This document shows, one piece after another, positions 46,759 through 56,599 of a stretch of 64,000 nucleotides of DNA. Origin of the DNA: CAWAMR01 sp963783095 (GTDB lineage: Bacteria; Planctomycetota; Planctomycetia; Gemmatales; Gemmataceae); NCBI GenBank assembly GCA_963783095.1, contig CAWAMR010000001.1, positions 558,001 to 622,000 of the forward strand, in the 5' to 3' direction. How positions within the stretch are numbered: position 1 is the first letter of the stretch; the number at the start of each line of letters is the position of its first letter. The notes beneath the pieces were generated by a model. The model was not told the origin of the DNA and made no database searches. It saw only the letters and a program-made list of their open reading frames with translations. A program made the position numbers and the translations under genes.

Positions 46759-47347
46759 ATGAGCGCTGTAGCAAAACGGAAACTGTCGGCGGCGGAGTAT
46801 CTAGCCATCGAGCAACGCGCCGAGTTCAAAAGCGAGTTCTTCAACGGCGAAATGTTTGCCATGGACCGTGCCAGTCGGGAACACAACCGCGTGAAAGAGA
46901 ATTTGGTCGGCGAAGTCGGCATTCGACTCAAGGGTGGGCCGTGCCAGACTTACTCCAGTGACCAGCGGGTTTTGGTGGAAGCAACTGGTTTGTATACCTA
47001 CCCCGACGTAATCATTCTTTGTGGTAGCGGAATTTACGACCCGGCAGACCGCGATACCTTGACCAATCCGACAGCCCTTATTGAGGTGCTGTCCCCATCC
47101 ACGGAGCGCTTTTGAGCGCGGCGCGAAGTTTCGCAGTTACCAGCAAATCCCGAGCATGATCGAATACATTCTCGTGGCCCAGGACGAGCCGGTGTGCGAG
47201 CGGTTCGTGCGCCAGCCTGATGGCTCGTGGGCGCTGGTCTCGTTCGTCGGCCTAACGGATACGCTGAAGTTCACTTCTGTTCCAGTATCCATTTCCCTGG
47301 CCGATGTGTACGCCGGTGTCGTCTTCCCGGAAACCGTGCAGCAGTGA
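46759..47347 (+). CDS. Uma2 family (DUF820) protein (frameshifted)
   Basis: Starts MSAVAKRKLSAAEYLAIEQR and has SEFFNGEMFAMDRASREHN and LYTYPDVIILCGSGIYDPAD, then LIEVLSPSTE. The frame breaks near 47108 and resumes FERGAKFRSYQQIPSMIEY, the usual family sequence. One missing or extra base explains the break. GGAG lies before the ATG. Confidence 0.8.
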
Positions 47348-47448
47348 TTTTGACCGGACGGAAGTGGGTGCTATGGCCTCACTTGCTCGGTGCACTCGCA
47401 CCGGGTTAGCCTCGCAAGAGCGAGACAAATGATTCCCGATCCGTGTCT

Positions 47449-47467
47449 GGCTCGCCTCCGGCGAGCC
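47449..47467. repeat. Small perfect hairpin
   Basis: GGCTCGCC and GGCGAGCC flank a 3-nt loop (TCC). It lies between the Uma2-like and phosphomutase genes. It is not followed by a T-run, so it is not a classical terminator. Confidence 0.5.
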
Positions 47468-47509
47468 ACAACGATTTCGGATTTCAATCTTACCAAGGGA
47501 CGTTCTTTC

Positions 47510-49475
47510 ATGGATTTGCCGTCCGTCATCGAGCAAGGTTTTCGTACCGTCAACGCCGATCCTGTCTACAAAGATGCGGCAGCGCAGTTTCTGCAACTCT
47601 GGTTGACCCACTCCGATTTCATCAGCTATCGACCCCAGCTTGAGTGGCTGATTCGGACCGGTAAATGGAGCGATTTGCTCGACGCCTTCTATCAGGTTCT
47701 ACCCTTTGGAACCGGCGGCCGACGCGGTGGGGTTGGCATTGGTCCCAATCGCATGAATCTCTGGACTCTCGGAGCCAGCGTTCAGGGTCATTGCGAGTAT
47801 CTGAAACGCCGATTTCCCGAAACCGGTAAGCCGTTGCACATCGTCCTCGCCTACGATGTCCGCCAGTTCGAGGATAAGCGGAAAATCTATAACCCCTTGC
47901 TGCCCAATCCGGTGCTTCACCTCTCCAGCAAAGATTTCGCGCAATATGCGGCGTGTGTCTATGTCGCCAACGGTATCCATGCCCATATTTTGCCTGCCGA
48001 TAGTTCGCGCTATCTCGCCACTCCGGAACTTTCCTACGCGATCCGCTTCCTCCATGCTCAAGGAGGATTGAATATCTCCGCCTCGCACAATCCGCCCGAC
48101 GACAACGGCGGCAAATTCTACGAGGAGCGCGGCGGGCAGCCGGTCGCGCCGGAAGATCAGATCATGAGCGAACTGGTCGATGAGGTAAAGCAGATCAAGT
48201 CGATTCCCTGGCTGGATGCAGTTCGTGGCGGGAAAATTCACTTTCTCGATGACGCTACCCACAAGGCGTATGTCGAATTATGCCGAAGGCAGAGCGTCAC
48301 CACGCCGCCACGTTTCGACGAATTCAAACTCGTTTATACTCCCTTGCATGGTGTGGGCAGCATGACGTCAATGGAGGCATTGATCGCCCAGGGGTTCCGT
48401 CCCATTCCCGTGCCGGAGCAGATGGAGCCGAACGGCCAGTTTCCCAACGTCACCAAGACACCCAACCCCGAAGTGCCGGAGTGCCTCGATCGCGCGGAGG
48501 TCGTTGCCAGGGAACATCAGGCGCACTTGCTTCTGGCGACCGACCCCGATGCCGATCGGCTCGGCGGCATGGCCTGTCGAACTCCGGACGGCAAAGGAGA
48601 ATATCGTTTCCTGACCGGCAACGAAATCGCTGCTCTATTGACGCATTTCAAGCTGGCGCAAGCTTTCGCGCCAGGGCCGATTGCCGGATTCGCCGATTAT
48701 CGTCCGCACGGAGGTGACCACCTCACTGGTGAGTCGAATTGCGCGATCGTTCAACGCTCAGGTCGTCGAGAATCTGCTGGTCGGCTTCAAGTTCATTGCC
48801 GATGTCTTGTGGCAACTCGAATCGACCGGAGAATACGAAGATGTCCGCGGCAAACCGGAAGATTTCGTGATCGGCTGCGAGGAAAGTCACGGCATTCTGA
48901 CGACACCGGAAATCCGGGACAAGGATGCCGGCGGAGCTGCGGTGTTGATGGCGGACATGGCGCTGGAACAGAAGCGCCAGGGGCGAACGGTGGTTGACTA
49001 TCTCGATCAACTGGCCCGGCAGTACGGTTACTTCCGCAACGAAGTGTTGAATATCGTCATGACCGGCATCGAGGGCAAGTCGAACATGGTGCGGATGCTG
49101 GAAGCGATGCGTTCGACCCCACCCAAGACCATCGCAGGTTTAGAGGTAACAGGTTTTGAGGATCTGCGCGACGAAGAAGGCAGGCTGGGACCGCTCAAAG
49201 GGGCGACGGATGCTGCTGCAAGGAATTTTCTCATCTTTCATCTGGGGGAGAATGCGAAAATAGCTCTACGACCCAGCGGCACGGAGCCGAAGGCGAAAGC
49301 TTATCTGGAGGTGAGTTCGGCACCGGCAGCACTGGGAACCACAACAGAGGCTTGGGCCAAAATGTGCAAGGCGGTTGACGAGCAGGCCCAGCGGATTGCG
49401 ACCGATTTTCTGACGCAGGCGCTGCGCACCGTCGGACTGACCCCAGCTTCAGGCGCGGATAGACTCAGTCGATAG
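47510..49475 (+). CDS. Phosphoglucomutase/phosphomannomutase family protein (frameshifted)
   Basis: Phosphohexomutase interconverting sugar 1- and 6-phosphates. Family landmarks: LPFGTGGRRGGVGIGPNRMN, the active-site Ser loop ISASHNPPDDNGGKF, the metal loop ATDPDADRLGGM, the sugar loop GCEESHGILTTPE and the phosphate loop RPSGTEPKAKAYLE. The frame breaks near 48700 in the region after the metal loop. AAGGGA precedes the ATG. Total length of about 655 codons is near that of the PgcA-like long form. Confidence 0.9.
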
Positions 49476-49737
49476 CGGGAATTGGGACTGTAAGAGATTC
49501 CTTGGGGGCCTCCTGAATCCGCCTATTTGATCCTGGAACGCCAACGCCGTGGGTTTTGGCACCATGCTGCACGGCAATCACTTCGACTGACGCTCCCGCA
49601 ATACGGTAGTAAACGACATAGGGAAAACGCCTAAGGCCTGCCCGTCGAACCGCTTTGTACTCCACAGCTTGCATAGTTTGCGACATTGGCATTATCTCCT
49701 GAAGCTTGTTTTTTTCCTGCTTTCCTGCGTTCCTCAT
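49465..49737 (-). pseudogene. RelE/ParE toxin C-terminal remnant
   Basis: About 80 residues: AVEYKAVRRAGLRRFPYVVYY, trimmed here to VRRAGLRRFPYVVYYRI, plus VEVIAVQHGAKTHG, match the second half of RelE/ParE ribonuclease/gyrase toxins. The first half of the domain is missing or unlike the family. No antitoxin gene lies beside it. It overlaps the phosphomutase end by 11 bp. Confidence 0.5.
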
Positions 49738-49779
49738 GGTTCATTCTTGGGCTGGTCGCCCGGTGACCTTGTCATCTTC

Positions 49780-51111
49780 TCATCCCGTTTCCCACTTCGG
49801 GCGGAATCCTTCTTCTTTATGACGCGATTTGTTCAGACTCTTGGCCAGGCCCATTAACGCTCGACACTGATCGCGAAAGGCCGCCAGCAGATCGCCTTCC
49901 TGAAGACTGCGCTGCGATCCCTCGTGCAGCGCGCGATAGTCGTCCCAGTTTGCCGTCACATTTCGACTTTCGAGCTGCTCCTTCAAATGCCCTTCCATTT
50001 TCATCAGTTTTTCCACAATGCTGCACTCGATCCGGCAGGAGTGGTCGCGATAAATGTTGAGTTGCCGCTCGGCTTCAGGCTCCCTCTCGACTTGTTGCTG
50101 TTGTTTGCGATGGAGAAGGATCAACCCGATAAATCCCGCAATGATGGCGATGGTTGCAAGTATGAGGAATGTGCCGGCTAGGATGTTCATTTCCCCGGCT
50201 GCGGCGAACACGAGACCAATCACCGCAAGAATCAAGCCGCCCCCTAAAAACGTGATCGGCCAGGGGACGAAGCGATTCCAGGCACGCCAGCCGGCCCTGA
50301 GCCAGCGCTTCCACTTCCGTTCCGGGAGAAGATCGATTTTGACGGTCGATGCTTCTTCACCCCCCGTGCGAACCACGATGACCGTGATGTTGTCCGGACC
50401 GCCGCGCAGATTGGCAAGCTCGATGAGAAATTGCGCCGATTCCTGTGCCGGCAAAGCGCTGACGACCGTGCCGATTTCTTCGGGTGACACCATGTTGGTC
50501 AACCCGTCGCTGCATAAAAGAAAGATGTCGCCCGCGTGTATGGGATGCGGCCCTTCGATATCGACCTGGACAGCGCTGTCCGGCCCAAGCGACCGGACGA
50601 TCACGTTCTTCTTGACGTCGGACAATTCTTCGGGCGGAATGCCGAGCCGGCGAGCCATCTCCCAGGCATAACTGTGGTCGAAGGTCAGTTGTTCGATCCT
50701 CCCGGCGCGGATGCGATAGGCCCGACTATCGCCAACGTGTCCAACCCAGGCACCCTCCTCGCGCAGGATCAGCGCGGTGGCAGTGGTGCCCAGTCCCCGA
50801 AATTCCGGACTGGTCTGCCCGATCCCGAAAATTCCGGCATTGGCCTCCTGGAACGATCGGCGAATCGCAACCATTGGCCCTTCGTGAGCGTGTTTTGCAT
50901 AAGTCAAAGGGATTTCTTGAACGGCTCTGGCACTGGCTTTTTCCCCAACCGCATGTCCACCCATACCATCGGCGACGAGAAAGACATGGCCGACTTCGCG
51001 CCAATAATCAATGTCGGTCGCCCTCTGAACAGAAAAGGCGTCTTGATTGTGGCTCCGTCGGATGCCCACATCCGTCATCCCAACGTGATCGATCTGATCA
51101 AAAGTGGGCAC
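49780..51111 (-). CDS. PP2C-type Ser/Thr phosphatase, membrane-anchored
   Basis: A 443-residue protein. The PP2C domain is at residues 1-255: RRSHNQDAF, VFLVADGMGGHAVGE, VGHVGDSRAYRI, LLCSDGLTNMV and RGGPDNITVIVV, the metal-binding Asp residues. Two transmembrane helices (about 285-330) and a C-terminal cytoplasmic helical region follow. GTG start with GGGG upstream. It would counteract Ser/Thr kinases such as the one encoded at 53.3 kb. Confidence 0.9.
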   Translation of the reverse strand: MPTFDQIDHVGMTDVGIRRSHNQDAFSVQRATDIDYWREVGHVFLVADGMGGHAVGEKASARAVQEIPLTYAKHAHEGPMVAIRRSFQEANAGIFGIGQTSPEFRGLGTTATALILREEGAWVGHVGDSRAYRIRAGRIEQLTFDHSYAWEMARRLGIPPEELSDVKKNVIVRSLGPDSAVQVDIEGPHPIHAGDIFLLCSDGLTNMVSPEEIGTVVSALPAQESAQFLIELANLRGGPDNITVIVVRTGGEEASTVKIDLLPERKWKRWLRAGWRAWNRFVPWPITFLGGGLILAVIGLVFAAAGEMNILAGTFLILATIAIIAGFIGLILLHRKQQQQVEREPEAERQLNIYRDHSCRIECSIVEKLMKMEGHLKEQLESRNVTANWDDYRALHEGSQRSLQEGDLLAAFRDQCRALMGLAKSLNKSRHKEEGFRPKWETG

Positions 51112-51175
51112 GTGTAATCCCCAAATAAGCGATCCTTACCATTCTACTCACCATGCTAGCACGGGAACACAGAAA

Positions 51176-51283
51176 ATGACAAGGTGGCACGGTGACAAGG
51201 TGACAAGGTGACAAAAACTGATCACCTGACACCAATCAAGGGTCCAACATACGGTTTCACCTTGTCACCTTGTCACCTTGTCA
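51176..51283. repeat. Inverted tandem 8-mer hairpin (AAGGTGAC unit), second copy
   Basis: The left arm has copies of AAGGTG[GA]C. The right arm has three CTTGTCAC copies. About 55 nt separate them. The unit is the same as at 44935, so it is a dispersed family. It lies between the phosphatase and lipoprotein genes. Confidence 0.85.
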
Positions 51284-51386
51284 TCTTCCGGATTCCTCTT
51301 GCTCGAATCGGTTGTTCTGGGTAAACGGCTTCATCTTTACTGGGTTTACGATGTGCGGTTTTCTTCTGTCCGGTGGTGAGTCCTCC

Positions 51387-51896
51387 ATGACGAACCGTCG
51401 TTGCGTATTGTTGTTGGTTGTGGGCTGGCTGGGCCTTCTGGGGGGGTGCGTGGAGCGGAAGATGACCATCGTCACCGATCCACCCGGAGCCAAGGTCACG
51501 ATCAATGGTAAGGATATTGGGTTTTCTCCCGTCAATTACAGCTTCATCTATTACGGCAAATACCGCATCATGTTGCAAAAAGACGGGTACCAAACCCGCA
51601 TCATTGAGGACCGTGTTCCCGCGCCGATTTATGAGTATCCGCCCCTCGACATCCTCGTGGAGAACATCAATCCCTTTATCATTTACGACAAACATTTGTT
51701 GGAATATACCCTCGATCCCTTACAACGGCCCAATTTGGATGAACTGATGGATCGGGCCAATGAAATACGAGTGAGAGGCAAGAATTTGCCGCCGCCGAAG
51801 CATCCGGTCGATCCACCGACGCCTCCACCACCTTCACCCATTGCAGCGCCGCCGCAACTGCCCGCGCCCAAGGAAGTCCCTGTGCCGAATCCTTGA
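51387..51896 (+). CDS. PEGA-domain lipoprotein
   Basis: A 169-residue lipoprotein. The signal peptide ends in the lipobox LLGGC, so it is lipidated. A PEGA-like domain follows: MTIVTDPPGAKVTINGKDIG, then GKYRIMLQKDGYQTRII. The C-terminal third is Pro-rich (PPPPSPIAAPPQLPAPKE) and may cross the periplasm or bind cell-wall material. GGTGAG precedes the ATG. Confidence 0.8.
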   Translation: MTNRRCVLLLVVGWLGLLGGCVERKMTIVTDPPGAKVTINGKDIGFSPVNYSFIYYGKYRIMLQKDGYQTRIIEDRVPAPIYEYPPLDILVENINPFIIYDKHLLEYTLDPLQRPNLDELMDRANEIRVRGKNLPPPKHPVDPPTPPPPSPIAAPPQLPAPKEVPVPNP

Positions 51897-51976
51897 TGTC
51901 CGTCGCTTACGCTTCCGGCTCGTTGAGGTCGTCCCTTGTCATTTCTGTTCACATTTCCGATAACAACCACTCGACA

Positions 51977-52187
51977 GGTTCGCATTTCATTGTGACTTGC
52001 GATTAAACGGGAAGACGGTGCAAATCCGTCGCGGGGCCGCCGCTGTAATCGGCCAGAATTCCGACACTCAATGCCACTGCGGAACGCGGGAAGGCAGTCG
52101 GGATTCGTGACGAGCCGAAAGCCAGAAGACCTGCCTGCCGAACGATCGAGTTTGATGCTTCGGTTCCAAGCATCTGAGTCGGCAGGG
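51977..52187 (+). promoter_or_regulatory. Cobalamin riboswitch with candidate expression platform
   Basis: The conserved core of the cobalamin aptamer is present in order: TTAAACGGGAAGACGGTGCA, AAATCCGTCGC, CCGCCGCTGTAATCGG, GCCACTG, GCGGGAAGGC, then AAGCCAGAAGACCTGCC (the B12 box). P1 can form from GTTCG (51978-51982) and CGAAC (52139-52143). Downstream, TCGGCAGG (52179-52186) can pair with CCTGCCGA (52134-52141), which overlaps P1. A 7-bp hairpin (GATGCTT/AAGCATC) lies inside. This alternative stem is a plausible switch. The next gene is a prepilin-like protein at 52272. Confidence 0.93.
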
Positions 52188-52271
52188 TTCTGTTCGCACG
52201 CGCGGGCACCGCCTCTGTTGGACCGGAAGCATCGTACACATGCCCGGCCCGGCAGAAGGGACGATTTACCC

Positions 52272-53087
<816 letters not shown>

Positions 53088-53092
53088 GAAAT

Positions 53093-53200
53093 AGTGGCCA
53101 GTGATTAGTGGTCAGTGGTCAGTGAATTCAATTGCAAATACCGGACGCGCATATTGGGAATTTACTGACCACTGACCACTGACCACTGACCACTACTGAC
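53093..53200. repeat. Inverted tandem-heptamer hairpin (AGTGGTC unit)
   Basis: The left arm has degenerate copies of AGTGGTC. The right arm has four tandem GACCACT/ACTGACC copies with 7-nt period. The spacer is about 40 nt. It follows the riboswitch-controlled gene and could serve as its 3' end. Confidence 0.85.
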
Positions 53201-53277
53201 TGCAAACTGTTCTTATACAACATCTCCGTACCGATCCATTTCTTCAGCATGAAAATGGTCCATGAAGTCTGCCGCAA

Positions 53278-55349
53278 TTGACTGCTTTTGTCGAGGCGAT
53301 CCGAACCAGTGGTTTACTGGGTCCGGAACAGGTCGAGTTCATCGCGCACTCGGCGAACGTCGAAAATGCGGACCCGCAGGGCATCGCCAGGGACATCGTT
53401 CAGCGCGGCTGGCTGACCCCCTTTCAAGTCAAGATGTTCTGGAAGGGGAAGGGGTCGGAGTTATTCTTGAATCAATACGTCCTGGTCGATCGTCTCGGCG
53501 AAGGCGGCATGGGTGAGGTCTACAAAGCTCATCACCGGGAAATGGAGCGGGACGTTGCCCTGAAGGTCATCCGAAAAGAACGTCTTGCCAATGCCGATGC
53601 CGTCAAGCGCTTTCACCGCGAGATCCGCGCCGCTGCGCAACTGGCACACGAAAACGTCGTCATGGCTTACGATGCCGACCAGGCCGGCGATCGGCACTTC
53701 TTCGTCATGGAATACGTGGATGGGACGAACCTGGCCAGGCTGGTCAAGGATTCGGGAGCGCTATCGATCAAAGATGCCTGCGAATACACTCGCCAGGCGG
53801 CAATGGGCTTGCAGCATGCGTACGAAAAGGGCATGGTTCACCGCGATATCAAGCCGTCGAATCTGCTCCTGGGCAAGGGCACGACCGTCAAGATTCTCGA
53901 TATGGGCTTGGCCCGCCTCCAGGAGTCGCCCACGGGCGTGGAGCTGAGCCGGCTCACGACGGAAGGTCTGGTTATCGGCACACCGGACTATCTCGCTCCG
54001 GAACAGGCGGCCAATGCCCACAGTGCCGATATTCGGGCCGACATCTACTCTCTGGGCAGCACTTTTTACTTTTTGTTGACCGGTATGTCGCCGTACCCGA
54101 CCGGCACAGCTACCGAAAAGATGATCCAGCACAGCACCGATCCGATCCCGGCGGTGAATCGTCCCGACATACCGCCGGCGCTTCGAGCAGATCATCCACC
54201 GGATGCTGGCGAAAAAACCGCAGGATCGCTATCAAACACCCGCCGAGGTCGCGGCGGCGTTTGAGCCTTATTGCGGCTTGCCGGCAGCGTTTTCTTCAAC
54301 GCAAGTACGCACGATACCGGTCCCGGCAGTGCCTGTGGCGCGAACCTCACCGCACGCTTATATCAATGCCGATCCATCGACCGATAGTCAATTTCGGCTC
54401 CCGCCACCCACCCCGGCAGCGCCTCGCAGAAAAAAGCCAAACCCCAATCGATGGTATGGGCCGATCGCCATCGGGGTCGGCCTTTTCGTCCTCGGTTTGC
54501 TGGTGCTTGCCATCTATGCCATTACGCGGTCCAAGCCTGAATCCGGTCCACCGCTCGATTCTCACGTCAAGCTGACGTTTCCATCCCACTCAGAAATGGA
54601 GTTGGTGCTGATACGCCCAGGCTCCTTCGCCATGGGATCGCCCGAAAGCGAGGAAGGACATCAGCCCGATGAAGGACCGGTTCACGAGGTAGAACTGACC
54701 AAGCCGTTCTACATGGGAACCACGGAGGTAACGATCCGACAATATCACGCGGTGACGGGTCGCTACCCGCGCAGTTTTGTGGCGACGTTGCCGAAGGTTG
54801 AGAAAGAAGAAATTGCGCCTCACCGGAAAAGTTCCGGACGAAGATCTCGACAACGCCATTACGGTCACTGAAGAAGAAGCAAAATCGTTCATAGCCCGGC
54901 TCAACAAGGACGACAAAATGGGGCGGAAGCCCGGCTGGGAATTTCGTTTGCCGACCGAGGCCGAGTGGGAATACGCCTGTCGGGCAGGGACGAAAACCCG
55001 ATTTTCTTTCGGGCACGACCTCGAGCCGAGTCAAGCGGTTTTTGGCGAGACCGAGAGGAAGAAACCGGCCCGGGTGGGAAAACATCCGGCAAATGCCTGG
55101 GGCTTACACGACATGCACGGCAACGTCGCGGAATGGTGCCGCGATCGTTACGACGATAAGTTCTATGCGGAGAGTCCTGCAAAAGACCCTCTTAGCAGCG
55201 CACACTCCAGAACCGTGGTTCGAGGTGGAGCATGGAATAGTCCGATGCTGGATTGTCGCAGCGCCAAGCGTCGCTCGGAGTTTCCGGAAAAATCGTCGAT
55301 AGCGAACGTCGGCTTTCGGATCGCGATGTTTCAGGTATCGAAGGAGTAA
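53278..55349 (+). CDS. Ser/Thr protein kinase fused to an FGE-sulfatase domain (two frameshifts)
   Basis: An N-terminal region (residues 1-65) of the planctomycete kinase type is followed by a kinase domain: LGEGGMGEVYKA (Gly loop), DVALKVIRKERL (Lys), MVHRDIKPSNLL, DMGLARL (DFG variant) and GTPDYLAPEQ. The frame breaks near 54183, then RMLAKKPQDRYQ, a transmembrane helix (IAIGVGLFVLGLLVLAIYAI), and an FGE domain from LVLIRPGSFAMGSPESEEG. A second break near 54812 leads to FRLPTEAEWEYACRAG, GNVAEWCRD, RGGAW and VGFRIAMF. No catalytic Cys pair is evident, so the FGE domain is probably non-catalytic. A TTG serves as start; a frameshift could hide a start at 53255. Confidence 0.85.
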
Positions 55350-55631
55350 TTGGTTTTGAGTTGCACCAAGACAATAGCCATGCGAATTAGCAAACAAGTG
55401 AGCGGGAACGCGAGACAACGCGACAACCAGAAGCGGCAGGGCCGAGGCGAGTACGAGATCTGCGACGAGCTTGGCGCACTACGCCCGCCGGATCTTTTCA
55501 ATCGGCGCATTTACATTGCACTTTCTGGCGTCGGATTCATCGATACGTGGACTTGGCTTTGACTCCAAGGAGGCAAACGGCGCATTCGCATTTATCCAGG
55601 TTCGCCGGAGAAGGCATATCCGCATCGGCAA

Positions 55632-56599
55632 GTGGCGGTGGCTCTGCTGATGCCAGAGCCAAGCCGGTCAGAACCTTCGATGGGGGATGGCGCGCCAATT
55701 ATTCGCGCGGAGCAATACGGGATCATGCACCTCTTCATGAACGCCGTGCAGATCATCAGCGCGGATCGCGTAGACATCACATTGGGCGATGTCCAAGTCC
55801 AGAACAACTATCAGCAGGAAACAATTTCCTTCCGCGAACGATTTGAGGAAGTGAAACAGGTTTGGGCGAACAAAGATCGTTTCGACGATGCGATCCGCTT
55901 GCTTCTCGAACAGCATGAGACGATGGTGCGCAGTGGCGGCCCGCTCGGCTTGCCTGGTGAGCAGTTGATTCGACAGCTTCAGCGAGAGGTCGCGGCCGCA
56001 AGCATCGACTATGGAATCATCGGCAACTCGCCGGTGACTGACGTGCTTCCCTCATTGGTCGAAATAGTGGAGAGCACATTCCCAGAGCCGAAGCAGAACA
56101 TTGAAGCGATTCATCCTGAAATGGCGGAGATTCGCCGGCGGCAGGTGAAGGCATGGCGGAAATGGGCCGCTCATCGCGGGGCGGCGAGTGCTATTTTTAG
56201 GCGCTCGGTTCGGGAGTCTTATCGGTCCACCTGCGTTGTTTGCGGACTGCGATTGCCTACCCTTGGCGAAGACACGAATCCTGGAGTCGACGCACGCACA
56301 TATTGCCTTGGGCCGAATACGACATGGACCACATCACGAATGGCCTATGCCTCTGCAAGCTACATCATTGGGCGTTCGATGAAGGGTTGATCGAGATAAC
56401 ATTCGCAGGCATCGAGTATGTTGTTCGGATACCGGCATCGGCCGAAGACCGAATGATGGAGACGCACGGCTTCAGCGTCGATCTTCTACGGCAATGTATC
56501 GGTGCAATTCCAACGAGTCGCCTTCCAGCTGATCAGAGCTCGTGGCCCCATCCAGACTTCTTGAAGAAGTTGAAGGAAGTGATGAACGCTCAGGCCTGA
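55632..56599 (+). CDS. HNH endonuclease (frameshifted)
   Basis: A GTG at 55632 begins VAVALLMPEPSRSEPSM; an in-frame TGA at 55560 blocks any longer N-terminus, though the reading could start earlier if that is an error. The C-terminal HNH domain is spread over three frames: ESYRSTCVVCGLRL (breaks near 56262), ILESTHAH (breaks near 56293), then HILPWAEYDMDHITNGLCLC and KLHHWAFDEGLIEI. The two Cys of VVCG and CLC fit a zinc-bound HNH of the restriction type. Its end overlaps the Z1 gene end by 10 bp (convergent). It may be the nuclease of the neighbouring restriction-like system. Confidence 0.7.

Noticed and set aside
51176..51283. The tandem repeats could be read as a CRISPR-like array
   Set aside because: Units are 7-9 nt, there are no spacers, the second arm is inverted, and no cas genes lie nearby.
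52071..52271. A longer start for the prepilin-like gene at 52071
   Set aside because: That segment is the cobalamin riboswitch. The GTG at 52272, with AAGGGAC upstream and a prepilin leader directly after it, explains the data better.
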